From positions 62,001-126,000 of the forward strand of contig NZ_WPCV01000006.1 of the NCBI RefSeq assembly GCF_018035235.1: a stretch of DNA of 64,000 nucleotides, read 5' to 3'. Origin of the DNA: Citrobacter sp. On2M. Lineage in GTDB: Bacteria; Pseudomonadota; Gammaproteobacteria; Enterobacterales; Enterobacteriaceae. This document shows, in pieces, positions 34,163-44,207 of this stretch; the first letter of the stretch is position 1; each line of letters starts with the position of its first letter. Under the pieces are notes generated by a model. The model was not told the origin of the DNA and ran no database searches. It worked only from the letters and a program-made list of their open reading frames with translations. A program made the position numbers and the translations under genes.

Positions 34163-34356
34163 TTCCCCTAAACAATTCAAACAGCAGGATAAAAATGATT
34201 AGGCGTTTTTGAGCAGCGCTTGCGCTGACCCTGAAGGGGCTAGGCTTTAAGCTGAGTAACGCGGCAATTGAATGAATCCCCAGGAGCTTACTGGAGTAAG
34301 TGACTGGGGTGAATGAAAGCAGCCAACACACCTGCGGTTTGAATTATGACGGGGAA
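34163..34356. repeat. Long ERIC element with internal insertion, after qor
   Basis: Left arm AATTCAAACAGCAGG and right arm CCTGCGGTTTGAATT are inverted repeats; core CCCCAGGAGCTTACTGGAGT then AAGTGACTGGGGTGAATG. About 194 bp. The insert (about 34201-34275) begins GGCGTTTTTGAGCAGCGC and is clearly related to that in the dnaB-alr ERIC. Confidence 0.85.
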
Positions 34357-34367
34357 ATAAAGAATTA

Positions 34368-34397
34368 GGGCTTCCCGTGGGAAGCCCTTTCTTTTTT
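34368..34397 (+). terminator. qor terminator
   Basis: Stem GGGCTTCCC/GGGAAGCCC with a two-base loop followed by TTTCTTTTTTT, after the ERIC element. Confidence 0.9.
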
Positions 34398-34523
34398 TAG
34401 TTCGGCTGTATGTAGGGTACAGCTCGATGAATTCGTTAACCTGGCAATAGTGACAGATTTGATAATCAATTCCTATTTGGTTCTAAAGGCAATGTTACAG
34501 GTTGTGACGCACCGCTCAATACC

Positions 34524-34766
34524 TTAGTAAAATCGGCGGTTATTACGCTGATACTGTGGGACTTTTGGCGCTTTTATCGCCTTGATAATCCACACCACAG
34601 CAACGGCCAGTAGCAGCCAGGGTAAAAGTTTTATCATCAAGGCAAATAGTCCGCCCAAAAACATCACTGCAGTGGCGACCACTAATGCGGCCAATACCCC
34701 CAGCAAAGATACGCCGGTGACCATCAGCATGATAAAAAACCCAATCACAAAAAGTAGTTCCAGCAT
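34524..34766 (-). CDS. pspG: PspG, phage-shock membrane protein
   Basis: 80 residues, same length as E. coli PspG, two hydrophobic helices (LLFVIGFFIMLMVTGVSLLG and LLPWLLLAVAVVWII) and a basic C-terminus. An effector of the phage-shock response to membrane damage, encoded apart from pspABCDE. The upstream sigma-54-like promoter agrees with control by PspF. Confidence 0.93.
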   Translation of the reverse strand: MLELLFVIGFFIMLMVTGVSLLGVLAALVVATAVMFLGGLFALMIKLLPWLLLAVAVVWIIKAIKAPKVPQYQRNNRRFY

Positions 34767-34801
34767 AGCTCTCTCCCGAAATTAAATACTCTCCACTGCA
34801 T

Positions 34802-34817
34802 TACAAGAAACATGCCA
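34802..34817 (-). promoter_or_regulatory. Sigma-54 promoter of pspG
   Basis: Minus strand TGGCATG-TTTC-TTGTA: GG and GT separated by exactly 10 bases, matching the -24/-12 pattern except for GT in place of GC at -12. It lies 36 bases before the pspG start. Confidence 0.75.
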
Positions 34818-34844
34818 AAATTATTATATTGATTTATAAAGCAA

Positions 34845-34870
34845 ACGCCCCGCGACAAAGCGCAGGGCGT
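34845..34870 (-). terminator. dusA terminator
   Basis: Imperfect stem ACGCCCTGCG/CGCGGGGCGT with loop CTTTGT and a following TTGCTTTA on the minus strand, 30 bases after dusA. Confidence 0.75.
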
Positions 34871-34899
34871 GGTGAAATTCACTAACTTTTGGTGAAAAA

Positions 34900-35898
34900 T
34901 TAACGCTTGTCAGCGACCAGCTGCAAGGCGTGTTCCAGAACGTTAATATCTGCCCCGGCTTTATGCGCATTTTCGCTCAGATAACGACGCCACTGACGTG
35001 CCCCAGGAATCCCCTGGAACAGCCCCAGCATATGACGCGTCACATGTCCAAGATACGTACCTTTACTCAGTTCACGCTCAATATAGGGATACATGGCACG
35101 CACCACGGCGACCGGATCGGCATCCTGAGTAGTAGCGGCAAAAATCTCGCGGTCAACGGAGGCCAGAATACCTGGGTTTTGATAAGCTTCGCGCCCCACC
35201 ATTACGCCATCCATATGCTGCAAATGGATTTTCGCTTCTGCCAACGATTTAATGCCGCCATTGATCGACATCGTCAGATGCGGGAAATCGCGCTTTAGCT
35301 GATAAACGCGGTCATAATCCAGCGGTGGAATTTCGCGGTTTTCTTTCGGACTTAACCCAGACAGCCAGGCCTTGCGGGCATGGATGATAAACATCTCACA
35401 TTCGCCGTTACCCGAGACCGTGTTGATGAAATCGCAGAGGAATTCGTAACTGTCCTGGTCATCAATGCCGATACGCGTTTTCACCGTGACCGGTATCGAC
35501 ACCACATCACGCATCGCTTTGACGCAATCAGCGACCAGTTGCGCATTTCCCATCAGACAAGCGCCAAACATCCCATTTTGAACACGATCGGAAGGGCAGC
35601 CCACGTTGAGGTTAATTTCATCATACCCCCGCTGTTCAGCGAGCTTTGCGCACTGCGCCAGTGCAGCCGGATCGCTCCCACCCAGTTGCAATGCGACCGG
35701 ATGTTCTTCTTCGCTATACGCCAGATAATCGCCTTTGCCATGAATGATCGCACCGGTAGTTACCATCTCCGTATAGAGGAGCGTCTGGCTGGACAGTAAG
35801 CGCAAAAAGTAGCGGCAGTGCCTGTCCGTCCAGTCGAGCATCGGCGCGATAGAAAAACGATGAGCGGGAAAAGCGGTAGACTGAGATTCAGGCAGCAT
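34900..35898 (-). CDS. dusA: DusA, tRNA dihydrouridine synthase
   Basis: 332 residues. FMN-dependent TIM barrel with [14 protein letters not shown] at the N-terminus and the catalytic cysteine in [12 protein letters not shown] followed by GACLM. Reduces uridine 20/20a of tRNA D-loops. Single gene with its own terminator. Confidence 0.96.
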   Translation of the reverse strand: MLPESQSTAFPAHRFSIAPMLDWTDRHCRYFLRLLSSQTLLYTEMVTTGAIIHGKGDYLAYSEEEHPVALQLGGSDPAALAQCAKLAEQRGYDEINLNVGCPSDRVQNGMFGACLMGNAQLVADCVKAMRDVVSIPVTVKTRIGIDDQDSYEFLCDFINTVSGNGECEMFIIHARKAWLSGLSPKENREIPPLDYDRVYQLKRDFPHLTMSINGGIKSLAEAKIHLQHMDGVMVGREAYQNPGILASVDREIFAATTQDADPVAVVRAMYPYIERELSKGTYLGHVTRHMLGLFQGIPGARQWRRYLSENAHKAGADINVLEHALQLVADKR

Positions 35899-36004
35899 GG
35901 CGAATATTCAAGCATCCGGTTAAAAAAGGGGCGCTACTATAGCATAGACCGTTACGATAGTGAGCCACATCCTCACAGTTCTCCATCTCTGGTGCCGACC
36001 AACG

Positions 36005-36493
36005 CTACTTACGCCCCGGTTTTCCGTCGTGAGATCCAAAAAACTGCGGCGGATGGTCAACCCAGCGATCCTCGCGCGTGGCGGCATAGACCGGATTAAG
36101 CGGATAATAAATGCGATTGTATTTTTTGTTCGCCTCACCCACGACCAGCAGACGTACCTCTTCACTGGTGTTATTGATAAAGGTGTGACACACGCCAGTA
36201 CCTGCAGGAAAACCAACACTGTCGCCAGGCTCCAGCTTCCATAAATAACCGTTAATCCAGGCCTCAGGATATCCTTCCAGCACATAGATAAACTCTTCTT
36301 CATCACTTTCAGCATGCGGGTAAGACGTGCGCCGACCTGGCGGCAGGCGTTCATGATGAATGCCGAGTCGTCCTAACCCCAATTTGCGGGCAAGCGGCGC
36401 TCCTATGGCAAACAGCTCATCGCTGTCTGGGTAGGTGGAATCATCGGCCCCCTCAACTTCACGCCAGTGACGAATACAATCGGGTCTTTTCAT
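36005..36493 (-). CDS. Cupin-domain protein of unknown function
   Basis: 162 residues from ATG 36491-36493. Single cupin barrel: HHERLPPGRRTSYPHAES with two histidines and EEEFIYVLEG make motif 1, and PGDSVGFPAGTGVCHTF with a histidine makes motif 2, so a bound metal is plausible. Relatives include sugar isomerases and dioxygenases, but nothing fixes a substrate. Divergent from zur with a 115-base gap; no Zur operator was visible there. As I recall, K-12 has yjbL and yjbM in this place. Confidence 0.8.
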   Translation of the reverse strand: MKRPDCIRHWREVEGADDSTYPDSDELFAIGAPLARKLGLGRLGIHHERLPPGRRTSYPHAESDEEEFIYVLEGYPEAWINGYLWKLEPGDSVGFPAGTGVCHTFINNTSEEVRLLVVGEANKKYNRIYYPLNPVYAATREDRWVDHPPQFFGSHDGKPGRK

Positions 36494-36608
36494 GTTTATT
36501 TTCCAGTATTGCGATGGCTCAGGTATAGCACATCGCGGCGGATCTCGGCGTTTTAAGCAGAACATGTTAAAGTAAGGGATTAACCTTCCACGCAAATCGA
36601 GGCGCCAA

Positions 36609-37127
36609 ATGGACAAAACCACTACGCAAGAGTTATTGGCTCAAGCTGAAAAACTCTGTGCGCAACGCAACGTGCGGCTTACGCCACAACGCCTCGAAGT
36701 GCTGCGACTGATGAGCCTGCAGGAAGGCGCCATCAGCGCCTACGACCTGCTCGACCTGTTGCGGGAAACCGAGCCGCAGGCCAAACCACCAACCGTGTAT
36801 CGCGCGCTCGATTTTCTGCTTGAACAAGGGTTTGTGCATAAGGTGGAATCCACCAACAGCTATGTCCTTTGTCATCTGTTCGATCAGCCAACGCACAGTT
36901 CTGCGATGTTCATTTGCGACCGCTGTGGCGTGGTAAAAGAAGAGTGCGCAGAAGGTGTGGAAGACATCATGCATACGCTGGCGGCCAAAATGGGCTTTGC
37001 TCTGCGACATAATGTTATTGAAGCCCACGGGCTGTGTCCGGCCTGTGTGGAAGTTGAGTCATGCCGTCATCCAGGCGACTGCCAGCATGACCACACAATT
37101 CAGGTGAAGAAGAAAGTTGGGCGTTAG
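36609..37127 (+). CDS. zur: Zur, zinc-uptake repressor (Fur family)
   Basis: 172 residues. Fur-family winged helix (NVRLTPQRLEVLRLM; PPTVYRALDFLLEQG) and a C-terminal dimer domain with zinc-binding pairs CDRC and CPAC plus further cysteines and histidines at the C-terminus (CRHPGDCQHDH). Represses znuABC and other zinc genes when zinc is sufficient. The ATG has a GAGG-like site upstream. Confidence 0.96.
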   Translation: MDKTTTQELLAQAEKLCAQRNVRLTPQRLEVLRLMSLQEGAISAYDLLDLLRETEPQAKPPTVYRALDFLLEQGFVHKVESTNSYVLCHLFDQPTHSSAMFICDRCGVVKEECAEGVEDIMHTLAAKMGFALRHNVIEAHGLCPACVEVESCRHPGDCQHDHTIQVKKKVGR

Positions 37128-37175
37128 TCAGGTGGGAGAGCGTACGTCCTTGTACTCTCAGGAGGGAAGGGTCAA

Positions 37176-37385
37176 TTACCAGCGGTAATCATTACGTTTT
37201 TCCCAATCGTTAACTTCTTTTTCCGCCTGATCTTTGGCGTAACCGTAACGCTCCTGGACTTTACCAACCAGTTGGTCACGTTTACCTTCAATGACCGTCA
37301 TATCATCATCGGTCAGTTTGCCCCATTGCTCTTTCACTTTACCTTTAAACTGCTTCCAGTTGCCGCCGACTTCGTCTTTATTCAT
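37176..37385 (-). CDS. yjbJ: YjbJ, CsbD-family stress protein
   Basis: 69 residues, hydrophilic, helical, with GNWKQFKGKVKEQWG and a KVQERYGY repeat typical of CsbD. Abundant general-stress (RpoS-type) protein of unknown function. Consecutive ATGs at 37386-37388 and 37383-37385 are both usable; the second gives the E. coli length. Confidence 0.93.
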   Translation of the reverse strand: MNKDEVGGNWKQFKGKVKEQWGKLTDDDMTVIEGKRDQLVGKVQERYGYAKDQAEKEVNDWEKRNDYRW

Positions 37386-37521
37386 CATCAAGTCCTCATC
37401 GTTAGGTTGTGAATAGCGAGAGTGCCATGTCCAGACACATGCTGTTTTCTCTGGACGTGAGAATAAGTGTAGTCAGTGATTCTGGGTTTTATTTACTATT
37501 CGGAATTTTTAACCATCCAGA

Positions 37522-38841
37522 TTAGGCAAACCAGGTTCCATTACGCCAGTGACGCCGCCAGATAAAGGCCAACGACAGCCCGCGCAGCGCGAGGAAAACA
37601 GTTAACGCCAGCCACAAACCATGATTTCCGAGCCACGGCAAAGCCAGCAGCGTTAAGGCGAATCCCACTGCGGCAACGGCCATACTGTTACGCATTTCTG
37701 CAGCCCGCGTTGCGCCAATAAACATACCGTCAAGCAGATAACACCACACGCCCACCAGCGGTAAAACCACCTGCCAGAAAAGATAGCGATCGGCCAAAAG
37801 TTGGATTTGCGACAGTGAGGTCAGCAGCGCCACAATCTGCTCGCCAAACAAGGCATAGATCAGCGAAAAAAGGATTGCCACAATTCCTGACTGTCGACAC
37901 GCTGCTCGCCAGACATCCAGCAACTGGCTGCCGTCCCGCGCCCCATAGGCCTGGCCCGAATGCGCTTCCACGGCATAGGCAAATCCGTCCAGTGCATAAG
38001 CGGTAAACGTCAGCAAAGTCATCAGTACGGCATTAACCGCAATGATATCGCCTCCCAGACGCGCCCCCAGCACCGTAATGGCCCCAAAGCAGAGCTGCAA
38101 CAGCAGCGAACGCAGCATGATGTCACGGTTGAGTGCCAACAAACGACGGAAGTTGCCCCGCCACGCCTGTTTCAACATTGCCAGCGATATTCCGCGCATA
38201 TGCAGGACTTTGCGCACCATCATCAGACCGATAAGCAGTGTGGCATATTCAGCAATCACCGTTGCCAGTGCCGCACCCTGCACGTTCATATGCAGACCCA
38301 TCACCAGCCATAAATCGAGCGCAATGTTGAGAATATTGCCGACAATCAGCAGGATAACCGGCGCTCGCGCATACTGCACGCCCAGCAACCAGCCGAGCAG
38401 CACCAGATTCGCCAGCGAGGCTGGCGCGCTGAGCCAGCGGATTTCAAGGAAACGCCGGGCTTGTTCAAGTACAGCTTCACTTCCCCCGACAATATGCAGC
38501 GCTAAATCGATAATCGGCGTGCGAAACAGCGCGATAAGTACCCCTGCGCCCAATGCCAGCATCAGCGGCTGTACCAGCGCGCGCGCCAGCGCCTGTGGAT
38601 TTTTCGCACCAAATGCCTGCGCGGTAAGACCGGTGGTACTCATGCGCAAAAAAAGAAGCAGCATAAAGAGAAAACTGGTCGCCGTGGCCCCAACAGCAAC
38701 GCCGCCAAGATAGACCGGGCTGTCCAGATGACCAATCACAGCAGTATCCACCAGCCCCAGCAAGGGAACGGTGATATTGGAGAAGATCATCGGTAAGGCG
38801 AGGTGCCAGAGTGCTTTATCAGAGGCGGTAAAGAAAGGCAT
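37522..38841 (-). CDS. dinF: DinF, MATE-family efflux protein
   Basis: 439 residues, 12 helices in two MATE halves (LALPMIFSNITVPLLGLVDT at the N-terminus; GARLGGDIIAVNAVLMT in the second half). Exports organic compounds by ion exchange and is part of the SOS lexA-dinF transcript. The start is about 70 bases from the lexA stop, with a hairpin between, so dinF is probably read through at lower level. Confidence 0.93.
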   Translation of the reverse strand: MPFFTASDKALWHLALPMIFSNITVPLLGLVDTAVIGHLDSPVYLGGVAVGATATSFLFMLLLFLRMSTTGLTAQAFGAKNPQALARALVQPLMLALGAGVLIALFRTPIIDLALHIVGGSEAVLEQARRFLEIRWLSAPASLANLVLLGWLLGVQYARAPVILLIVGNILNIALDLWLVMGLHMNVQGAALATVIAEYATLLIGLMMVRKVLHMRGISLAMLKQAWRGNFRRLLALNRDIMLRSLLLQLCFGAITVLGARLGGDIIAVNAVLMTLLTFTAYALDGFAYAVEAHSGQAYGARDGSQLLDVWRAACRQSGIVAILFSLIYALFGEQIVALLTSLSQIQLLADRYLFWQVVLPLVGVWCYLLDGMFIGATRAAEMRNSMAVAAVGFALTLLALPWLGNHGLWLALTVFLALRGLSLAFIWRRHWRNGTWFA

Positions 38842-38875
38842 ACAGGAAAGCCTGATGAAAAGAAGTGAAAACTAG

Positions 38876-38898
38876 CTGTGGCGCAGAATGCGCCACAG
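38876..38898 (-). terminator. Hairpin between lexA and dinF
   Basis: Stem CTGTGGCGCA/TGCGCCACAG with a three-base loop. No T-run follows on the minus strand, so an attenuator or processing signal is more likely than a full terminator. Confidence 0.5.
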
Positions 38899-38911
38899 TA
38901 TTAATACATGA

Positions 38912-39520
38912 TTACAGCCATTCACCGTTACGAATGACGCCTACCGCCAGCCCTTCAATGGTGAAGTTTTGCTCGCGCAGATCGACAACGATAGGTTTAA
39001 ATTCACTGTTTTCTGGCAGAAGTTCAACCTTGTTGCCCTGCTTTTTCAGGCGCTTAACCGTGACTTCGTCGTCGATACGGGCAACAACAACCTGTCCGTT
39101 ACGCACGTCCTGAGTTTTATGCACCGCCAGCAAATCGCCGTCCATAATACCGATATCTTTCATCGACATACCGCTAACCCGCAGCAGAAAATCGGCGTTC
39201 GGTTTGAACAATGAGGGATCGACCTGGTAGTGGCCTTCGATGTGTTGCTGCGCCAGAAGTGGCTCGCCTGCCGCCACACGACCGACAAGCGGTAATCCTT
39301 CTTCTTCTTCCTGCAGCAGTCGAATACCACGCGATGCACCGGAGACAATTTCCAGCACACCTTTACGCGCCAGCGCTTTCAGATGTTCTTCAGCAGCGTT
39401 TGGGGAACGGAACCCCAAACGCTGCGCGATCTCCGCACGCGTCGGTGGCATACCTGTCTGGCTGATGTGATCTCTAATGAGATCAAACACCTCTTGCTGC
39501 CTGGCCGTTAACGCTTTCAT
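38912..39520 (-). CDS. lexA: LexA, SOS repressor
   Basis: 202 residues. N-terminal winged helix, cleavage site Ala84-Gly85 (RVAAGEP) and the self-cleavage dyad Ser119 (RVSGMSM) and Lys156 ([10 protein letters not shown]), all at E. coli positions. Represses uvrA, ssb, itself, dinF and others until RecA filaments trigger autocleavage. Two LexA boxes precede the gene. Confidence 0.98.
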   Translation of the reverse strand: MKALTARQQEVFDLIRDHISQTGMPPTRAEIAQRLGFRSPNAAEEHLKALARKGVLEIVSGASRGIRLLQEEEEGLPLVGRVAAGEPLLAQQHIEGHYQVDPSLFKPNADFLLRVSGMSMKDIGIMDGDLLAVHKTQDVRNGQVVVARIDDEVTVKRLKKQGNKVELLPENSEFKPIVVDLREQNFTIEGLAVGVIRNGEWL

Positions 39521-39526
39521 TCCGCC

Positions 39527-39567
39527 CCCTGGGTGTATATACAGTTATGCTGTGAGTATATACAGCT
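39527..39567 (-). promoter_or_regulatory. Tandem LexA boxes at the lexA promoter
   Basis: Two CTG-N10-CAG sites: 39529-39544 (GGTGTATATA core) and 39550-39565 (TGAGTATATA core), spaced 21 bp, as in E. coli autoregulation. Confidence 0.95.
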
Positions 39568-39629
39568 AAAGGTGATTTTGGAACCGCAAACTGCACAAAA
39601 AGCAGGAGATTTATGAAGATGTGGAATCC

Positions 39630-39998
39630 TTATCGCAAATGCGACCACAACAGAATGCCCCAGGTGATCAGAGCAACGAAAATAGACAACAACACCGCCG
39701 CAGAACCCATATCTTTCGCCCGGCCGGAAAGTTCGTGATACTCAGAGCCTATGCGATCAACCACCGCCTCAATCGCACTGTTGAGGATTTCAACGATCAT
39801 CACCAGCATCACGGAACCAATTAACAGCACGCGGGTAATCGCATCGACGTCCAGCCAGCAGGCGATAGCTACGCCCAGCAGTACGGCAACGCTTTCCTGG
39901 CGGAATGCCGCCTCATTGATCCATGCGGCGCGAAAACCTTTCCAGGAATAGCCTGCAGCTTTGATAATTCGGGTGAATCCAGTGGTATTATTGGCCAT
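39630..39998 (-). CDS. dgkA: DgkA, diacylglycerol kinase
   Basis: 122 residues, three membrane helices. EAAFRQESVAVLL near the N-terminus and VEILNSAIEAVVDRIG carry the active-site glutamates and asparagine. Recycles diacylglycerol from MDO synthesis to phosphatidic acid. ATG at 39996-39998 gives the family length. Divergent from plsB. Confidence 0.96.
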   Translation of the reverse strand: MANNTTGFTRIIKAAGYSWKGFRAAWINEAAFRQESVAVLLGVAIACWLDVDAITRVLLIGSVMLVMIVEILNSAIEAVVDRIGSEYHELSGRAKDMGSAAVLLSIFVALITWGILLWSHLR

Positions 39999-40169
39999 CA
40001 AAAAGAACCTTTTTACATTATTAGCGTCAATGTCATTGTAACGTTACCCCGTTTGTTTCATGGGGTGGCAAAGCAGCGCGAAGTATGACGGGATACCACA
40101 GAAATTCACTAAACTTTCTGATATCCTTGCAGCGCATTTGCATTATTAACCAGAGGCTTTACATCGTTT

Positions 40170-42590
40170 ATGTCCGGCTGGCCACGAATTTACTACAAAT
40201 TACTGAATTTACCATTAAGCATCCTGGTAAAAAGTAAGTCTATTCCGGCAGAACCTGCCCCGGAATTGGGACTCGATACGTCTCGTCCCATTATGTACGT
40301 CCTACCGTACAATTCAAAAGCAGACTTGCTGACGCTGCGTGCCCAATGTCTGGTGCACGATCTCCCCGATCCCCTGGAACCGCTGGAGATAGACGGGACT
40401 CTGCTGCCGCGCTACGTGTTTATTCACGGCGGCCCGCGCGTGTTCACCTATTACACGCCGAAAGAAGAGTCCATCAAGCTGTTCCATAACTATCTCGACC
40501 TGCATCGCAGCAATCCAGACCTGGATGTGCAGATGGTGCCGGTTTCGGTGATGTTTGGCCGTGCGCCAGGACGCGAAAAAGGCGAAGTCAATCCGCCGCT
40601 GCGCATGCTGAACGGCGTACAGAAATTCTTTGCTGTGTCCTGGCTGGGTCGCGACAGTTTTGTCCGTTTCTCCCCATCAGTCTCCCTGCGTCGTATGGCG
40701 GATGAACACGGTACGGATAAGATAATCGCTCAGAAACTGGCACGCGTGGCGCGTATGCATTTTGCTCGCCAGCGTCTGGCCGCGGTTGGCCCTCGCCTCC
40801 CTGCCCGCCAGGATCTGTTTAATAAGCTGCTGGCGTCAAAAGCGATCGCTCGCGCGGTAGAAGATGAAGCGCGCAGTAAAAAAATCTCCCACGAAAAAGC
40901 ACAGCAAAATGCCATTGCACTGATGGAAGAGATTGCCGCCAACTTCTCCTACGAGATGATCCGCCTCACGGACCGAATTCTGGGCTTTACCTGGAACCGT
41001 CTGTATCAGGGGATTAACGTTCATAATGCGGAACGTGTACGTCAGTTGGCGCACGATGGGCATGAAATCGTTTATGTTCCGTGCCACCGCAGCCATATGG
41101 ACTATATGCTGCTGTCGTACGTTCTGTATCATCAGGGGCTGGTTCCACCGCACATCGCTGCCGGTATCAACCTGAATTTCTGGCCGGCAGGTCCGATTTT
41201 CCGCCGCCTGGGCGCGTTCTTTATTCGTCGTACCTTCAAGGGCAATAAGCTCTACTCCACCGTTTTCCGTGAATACCTGGGCGAGCTGTTCAGCCGCGGT
41301 TACTCGGTTGAGTATTTTGTCGAAGGCGGCCGTTCACGTACCGGTCGTCTGCTCGACCCGAAAACCGGCACGCTGTCGATGACCATTCAGGCGATGCTGC
41401 GCGGCGGTACGCGTCCGATTACCCTCGTACCGATCTACATCGGCTATGAGCACGTAATGGAAGTAGGCACCTACGCAAAAGAGCTGCGTGGCGCGACAAA
41501 AGAAAAAGAGAGTCTGCCACAAATGCTGCGTGGCTTAAGCAAGCTGCGTAATCTGGGTCAGGGCTACGTTAACTTTGGCGAGCCGATGCCGCTGATGACG
41601 TACCTCAATCAGCATGTGCCGGAGTGGCGTGAATCTATCGATCCTATCGAGTCTATCCGCCCGGCCTGGCTGACGCCGACAGTGAATAACATTGCCGCCG
41701 ATCTGATGGTGCGCATTAACAACGCTGGCGCGGCCAACGCCATGAACCTGTGTTGTACCGCGCTGTTGGCTTCCCGCCAGCGCTCTCTGACCCGTGAACA
41801 GTTAACCGAGCAGCTTGACTGCTACCTTAGCCTGCTGCGCAACGTGCCGTACGCAGCAGACTCAACTGTTCCTGCACAGAGCGCCAGTGAGTTGATCGAC
41901 CACGCCTTGCAGATGAACAAGTTTGAGGTCGAGAAAGACACCATCGGCGACATCATCATACTGCCGCGCGAGCAGGCCGTATTGATGACCTACTATCGCA
42001 ACAACATTGCGCACATGCTGGTTCTGCCTTCGTTGATGGCAGCCATTGTAACTCAGCACCGTCGTATTTCACGCGTCGCGCTACAGCAGCATATTGATGC
42101 GTTGTATCCAATGCTGAAAGCTGAGCTGTTCCTGCGCTGGGAACGCAATGAGCTTGCCGGAGTGATTGACGAATTGGCCAGCGAAATGCAGCGCCAGGGA
42201 TTGATCGCTCAGCAGGATGGCGAACTGCATATTAACCCAGCCCGCTCCCGTACGCTCCAGCTGTTGGCTGCGGGTGCTCGCGAGACGTTGCAACGCTACG
42301 CCATTACCTTCTGGCTGCTGAGCGCCAACCCGTCCATCAACCGTGGTACGCTTGAGAAAGAGAGCCGCACCGTGGCGCAACGCCTCTCCGTACTGCACGG
42401 CATTAACGCGCCGGAATTCTTCGACAAAGCGGTATTCAGCTCTCTGGTGCTGACGCTGCGTGACGAAGGATTCATTAGCGATACCGGAGATGCCGAGCCG
42501 GAAGAGACGATGAAGATCTATCAGATGCTGGCTGAACTGGTCACATCGGATGTTCGTCTGACCATCGAGAGTGCCACACAGGGCGAGTAA
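40170..42590 (+). CDS. plsB: PlsB, glycerol-3-phosphate acyltransferase
   Basis: 806 residues, full length. Acyltransferase motif CHRSHMD, then GGRSRTGR and VPIYIGYE as further catalytic blocks. Inner-membrane enzyme making lysophosphatidate, the first step of phospholipid synthesis. Divergent from dgkA, another phosphatidate-pathway gene. Ends at a strong hairpin shared with ubiA. Confidence 0.97.
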   Translation: MSGWPRIYYKLLNLPLSILVKSKSIPAEPAPELGLDTSRPIMYVLPYNSKADLLTLRAQCLVHDLPDPLEPLEIDGTLLPRYVFIHGGPRVFTYYTPKEESIKLFHNYLDLHRSNPDLDVQMVPVSVMFGRAPGREKGEVNPPLRMLNGVQKFFAVSWLGRDSFVRFSPSVSLRRMADEHGTDKIIAQKLARVARMHFARQRLAAVGPRLPARQDLFNKLLASKAIARAVEDEARSKKISHEKAQQNAIALMEEIAANFSYEMIRLTDRILGFTWNRLYQGINVHNAERVRQLAHDGHEIVYVPCHRSHMDYMLLSYVLYHQGLVPPHIAAGINLNFWPAGPIFRRLGAFFIRRTFKGNKLYSTVFREYLGELFSRGYSVEYFVEGGRSRTGRLLDPKTGTLSMTIQAMLRGGTRPITLVPIYIGYEHVMEVGTYAKELRGATKEKESLPQMLRGLSKLRNLGQGYVNFGEPMPLMTYLNQHVPEWRESIDPIESIRPAWLTPTVNNIAADLMVRINNAGAANAMNLCCTALLASRQRSLTREQLTEQLDCYLSLLRNVPYAADSTVPAQSASELIDHALQMNKFEVEKDTIGDIIILPREQAVLMTYYRNNIAHMLVLPSLMAAIVTQHRRISRVALQQHIDALYPMLKAELFLRWERNELAGVIDELASEMQRQGLIAQQDGELHINPARSRTLQLLAAGARETLQRYAITFWLLSANPSINRGTLEKESRTVAQRLSVLHGINAPEFFDKAVFSSLVLTLRDEGFISDTGDAEPEETMKIYQMLAELVTSDVRLTIESATQGE

Positions 42591-42592
42591 GT

Positions 42593-42625
42593 AAAAAAAA
42601 CCGGTCGAAATGACCGGTTTTTATT
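42593..42625. terminator. Bidirectional terminator of plsB and ubiA
   Basis: Stem AACCGGTC/GACCGGTT with A-run on the left and T-run on the right, between convergent genes. Confidence 0.93.
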
Positions 42626-42643
42626 TTGCAGGCTAAGCCAAAC

Positions 42644-43516
42644 TCAAAAATGCCAGTAGCTCATCGCCAGTCCTAAAAACAGTACCAGCCCTACATAGTT
42701 ATTGTTCATAAACGCTTTAAAACAGGCATCCCGTTCACGATTAACGATCAGCTTCTGCTGATACACAAACAGCGCACCCGCCACCAGCAGTGACCAGTAA
42801 TAGCCCAGCCCCAGCCCGTTTAGCCAGCCCACCAGCGCCATCAGCACCAGCACGCCCACCTGCAGAATACCAATGATTAGCTTGTCGTTTTGACCAAACA
42901 AGATCGCGGTCGATTTAATGCCAATCTTCAGGTCATCATCCCGGTCAACCATCGCATACTGGGTGTCATAGGCCACCGCCCAGAGAATGTTGGCGAGGAA
43001 CATCAGCCAGCAGCTCAGCGGCACAGACTCGCTTACGGCAGCAAACGCCATCGGAATAGACCAGCCAAACGCCGCCCCCAGCACCACCTGCGGCAAATGC
43101 GTATAGCGTTTCATAAACGGGTAAACCCACGCCAACGCTAACGCCGCAACGGACAACATAATGGTCATTGTGTTGAGCGTTAAAACCAGCAGGAAGGCGA
43201 GCAATACCAATACGACGAACAGCGTTCGGGCTTCTTTTTCGGTGACGGCCCCGCTCGGCAGCGGTCGATTCGCGGTGCGTTTAACGTGTCCGTCAAATTT
43301 CCTGTCGGCATAATCATTCACCACGCATCCGGCGGCGCGCATTAACCAAACGCCGGCGACAAATACCGCCAGGATCCACAATTGCGGCATGCCTGGGGTC
43401 GCCACCCACAATGCCCATAGCGTAGGCCAGAGCAGCAGTAAGGCGCCGATTGGCTTATCCGTACGCATCAAGCGGTGAAACGCCAGCAGCTTATTCTGCG
43501 TCAGACTCCACTCCAT
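42644..43516 (-). CDS. ubiA: UbiA, 4-hydroxybenzoate polyprenyltransferase
   Basis: 290 residues, about eight helices, with the two aspartate-rich motifs NDYADRKFD and [13 protein letters not shown] that bind magnesium-prenyl diphosphate. Attaches octaprenyl to 4-hydroxybenzoate in ubiquinone synthesis. Follows ubiC after 13 bases as an operon. Confidence 0.97.
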   Translation of the reverse strand: MEWSLTQNKLLAFHRLMRTDKPIGALLLLWPTLWALWVATPGMPQLWILAVFVAGVWLMRAAGCVVNDYADRKFDGHVKRTANRPLPSGAVTEKEARTLFVVLVLLAFLLVLTLNTMTIMLSVAALALAWVYPFMKRYTHLPQVVLGAAFGWSIPMAFAAVSESVPLSCWLMFLANILWAVAYDTQYAMVDRDDDLKIGIKSTAILFGQNDKLIIGILQVGVLVLMALVGWLNGLGLGYYWSLLVAGALFVYQQKLIVNRERDACFKAFMNNNYVGLVLFLGLAMSYWHF

Positions 43517-43529
43517 CTTTATCTTCCTC

Positions 43530-44027
43530 TCAGTACAACGGCGATGCAGGTAGGAAAAGTTCGGTAAGCATCAGCGGCTTACCGCTCAGCCGCAGGCGGG
43601 AACGTCGCCCCCACAGCGCTGCATCACGGCCAATCTCAATAAAATCTCGGGTCAATGTCGATGACGTAAACAGGTAGCGCCCAAGCGGGGTTTTTCCCAG
43701 GTTTTGTAAGGCCAGTTCAGGGCCGCACAAAGTTGATTCAGGCACTACTGTGCGCCCGGCAAGCCAGGGTTCACCGTCCGCGCAGAGCAGGATTTCACGC
43801 AACCAATAACGGGGTTCTGTCGGCAGCAGCATCAGTTCTTCAGCCACCTCATTTTGCCCAACAAATCCTTCGCGAAGTAACGTGACGGTAACCTTTTTCC
43901 CCTGCTGCTCAAAACGTTTAGTCATGGAATCTTCCAGTAACAACCAGTCGAGCAGTTGCGGGTCCAGCGCCGGAATCGCATCAAAATAACGCAGCGCACG
44001 CAGTTGCGTTAACGCAGGGTGTGGCAT
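43530..44027 (-). CDS. ubiC: UbiC, chorismate lyase
   Basis: 165 residues. Recognised by [35 protein letters not shown] and [20 protein letters not shown]. Converts chorismate to 4-hydroxybenzoate and pyruvate, the entry step to ubiquinone, and feeds UbiA. Confidence 0.97.
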   Translation of the reverse strand: MPHPALTQLRALRYFDAIPALDPQLLDWLLLEDSMTKRFEQQGKKVTVTLLREGFVGQNEVAEELMLLPTEPRYWLREILLCADGEPWLAGRTVVPESTLCGPELALQNLGKTPLGRYLFTSSTLTRDFIEIGRDAALWGRRSRLRLSGKPLMLTELFLPASPLY

Positions 44028-44145
44028 GCCTTACTCTCCGATTTATAACCTGAAGGCATTGTATCGCAGAAAATGCATTACGGGGTGAGCAAACACAATT
44101 AAGTGATCGTCAAAGCAACATAAGTGTAACAATTAGCACCGAAGG

Positions 44146-44174
44146 ATAAAAAAAGGTGCGCCAGGAGACGCACC
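44146..44174 (-). terminator. malM terminator
   Basis: Stem GGTGCG/CGCACC with an eight-base loop and an uninterrupted seven-base T-run on the minus strand. It closes the malK-lamB-malM operon before ubiC. Confidence 0.9.
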
Positions 44175-44207
44175 AGTTGTTGCAAAATCAGCACTGCGGG
44201 GAAATGT

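Noticed and set aside
36494-36608. Possible Zur operator between cupin gene and zur
   Set aside because: GAACATGTTAAAGTAAGG has no matching second arm of the Zur palindrome.
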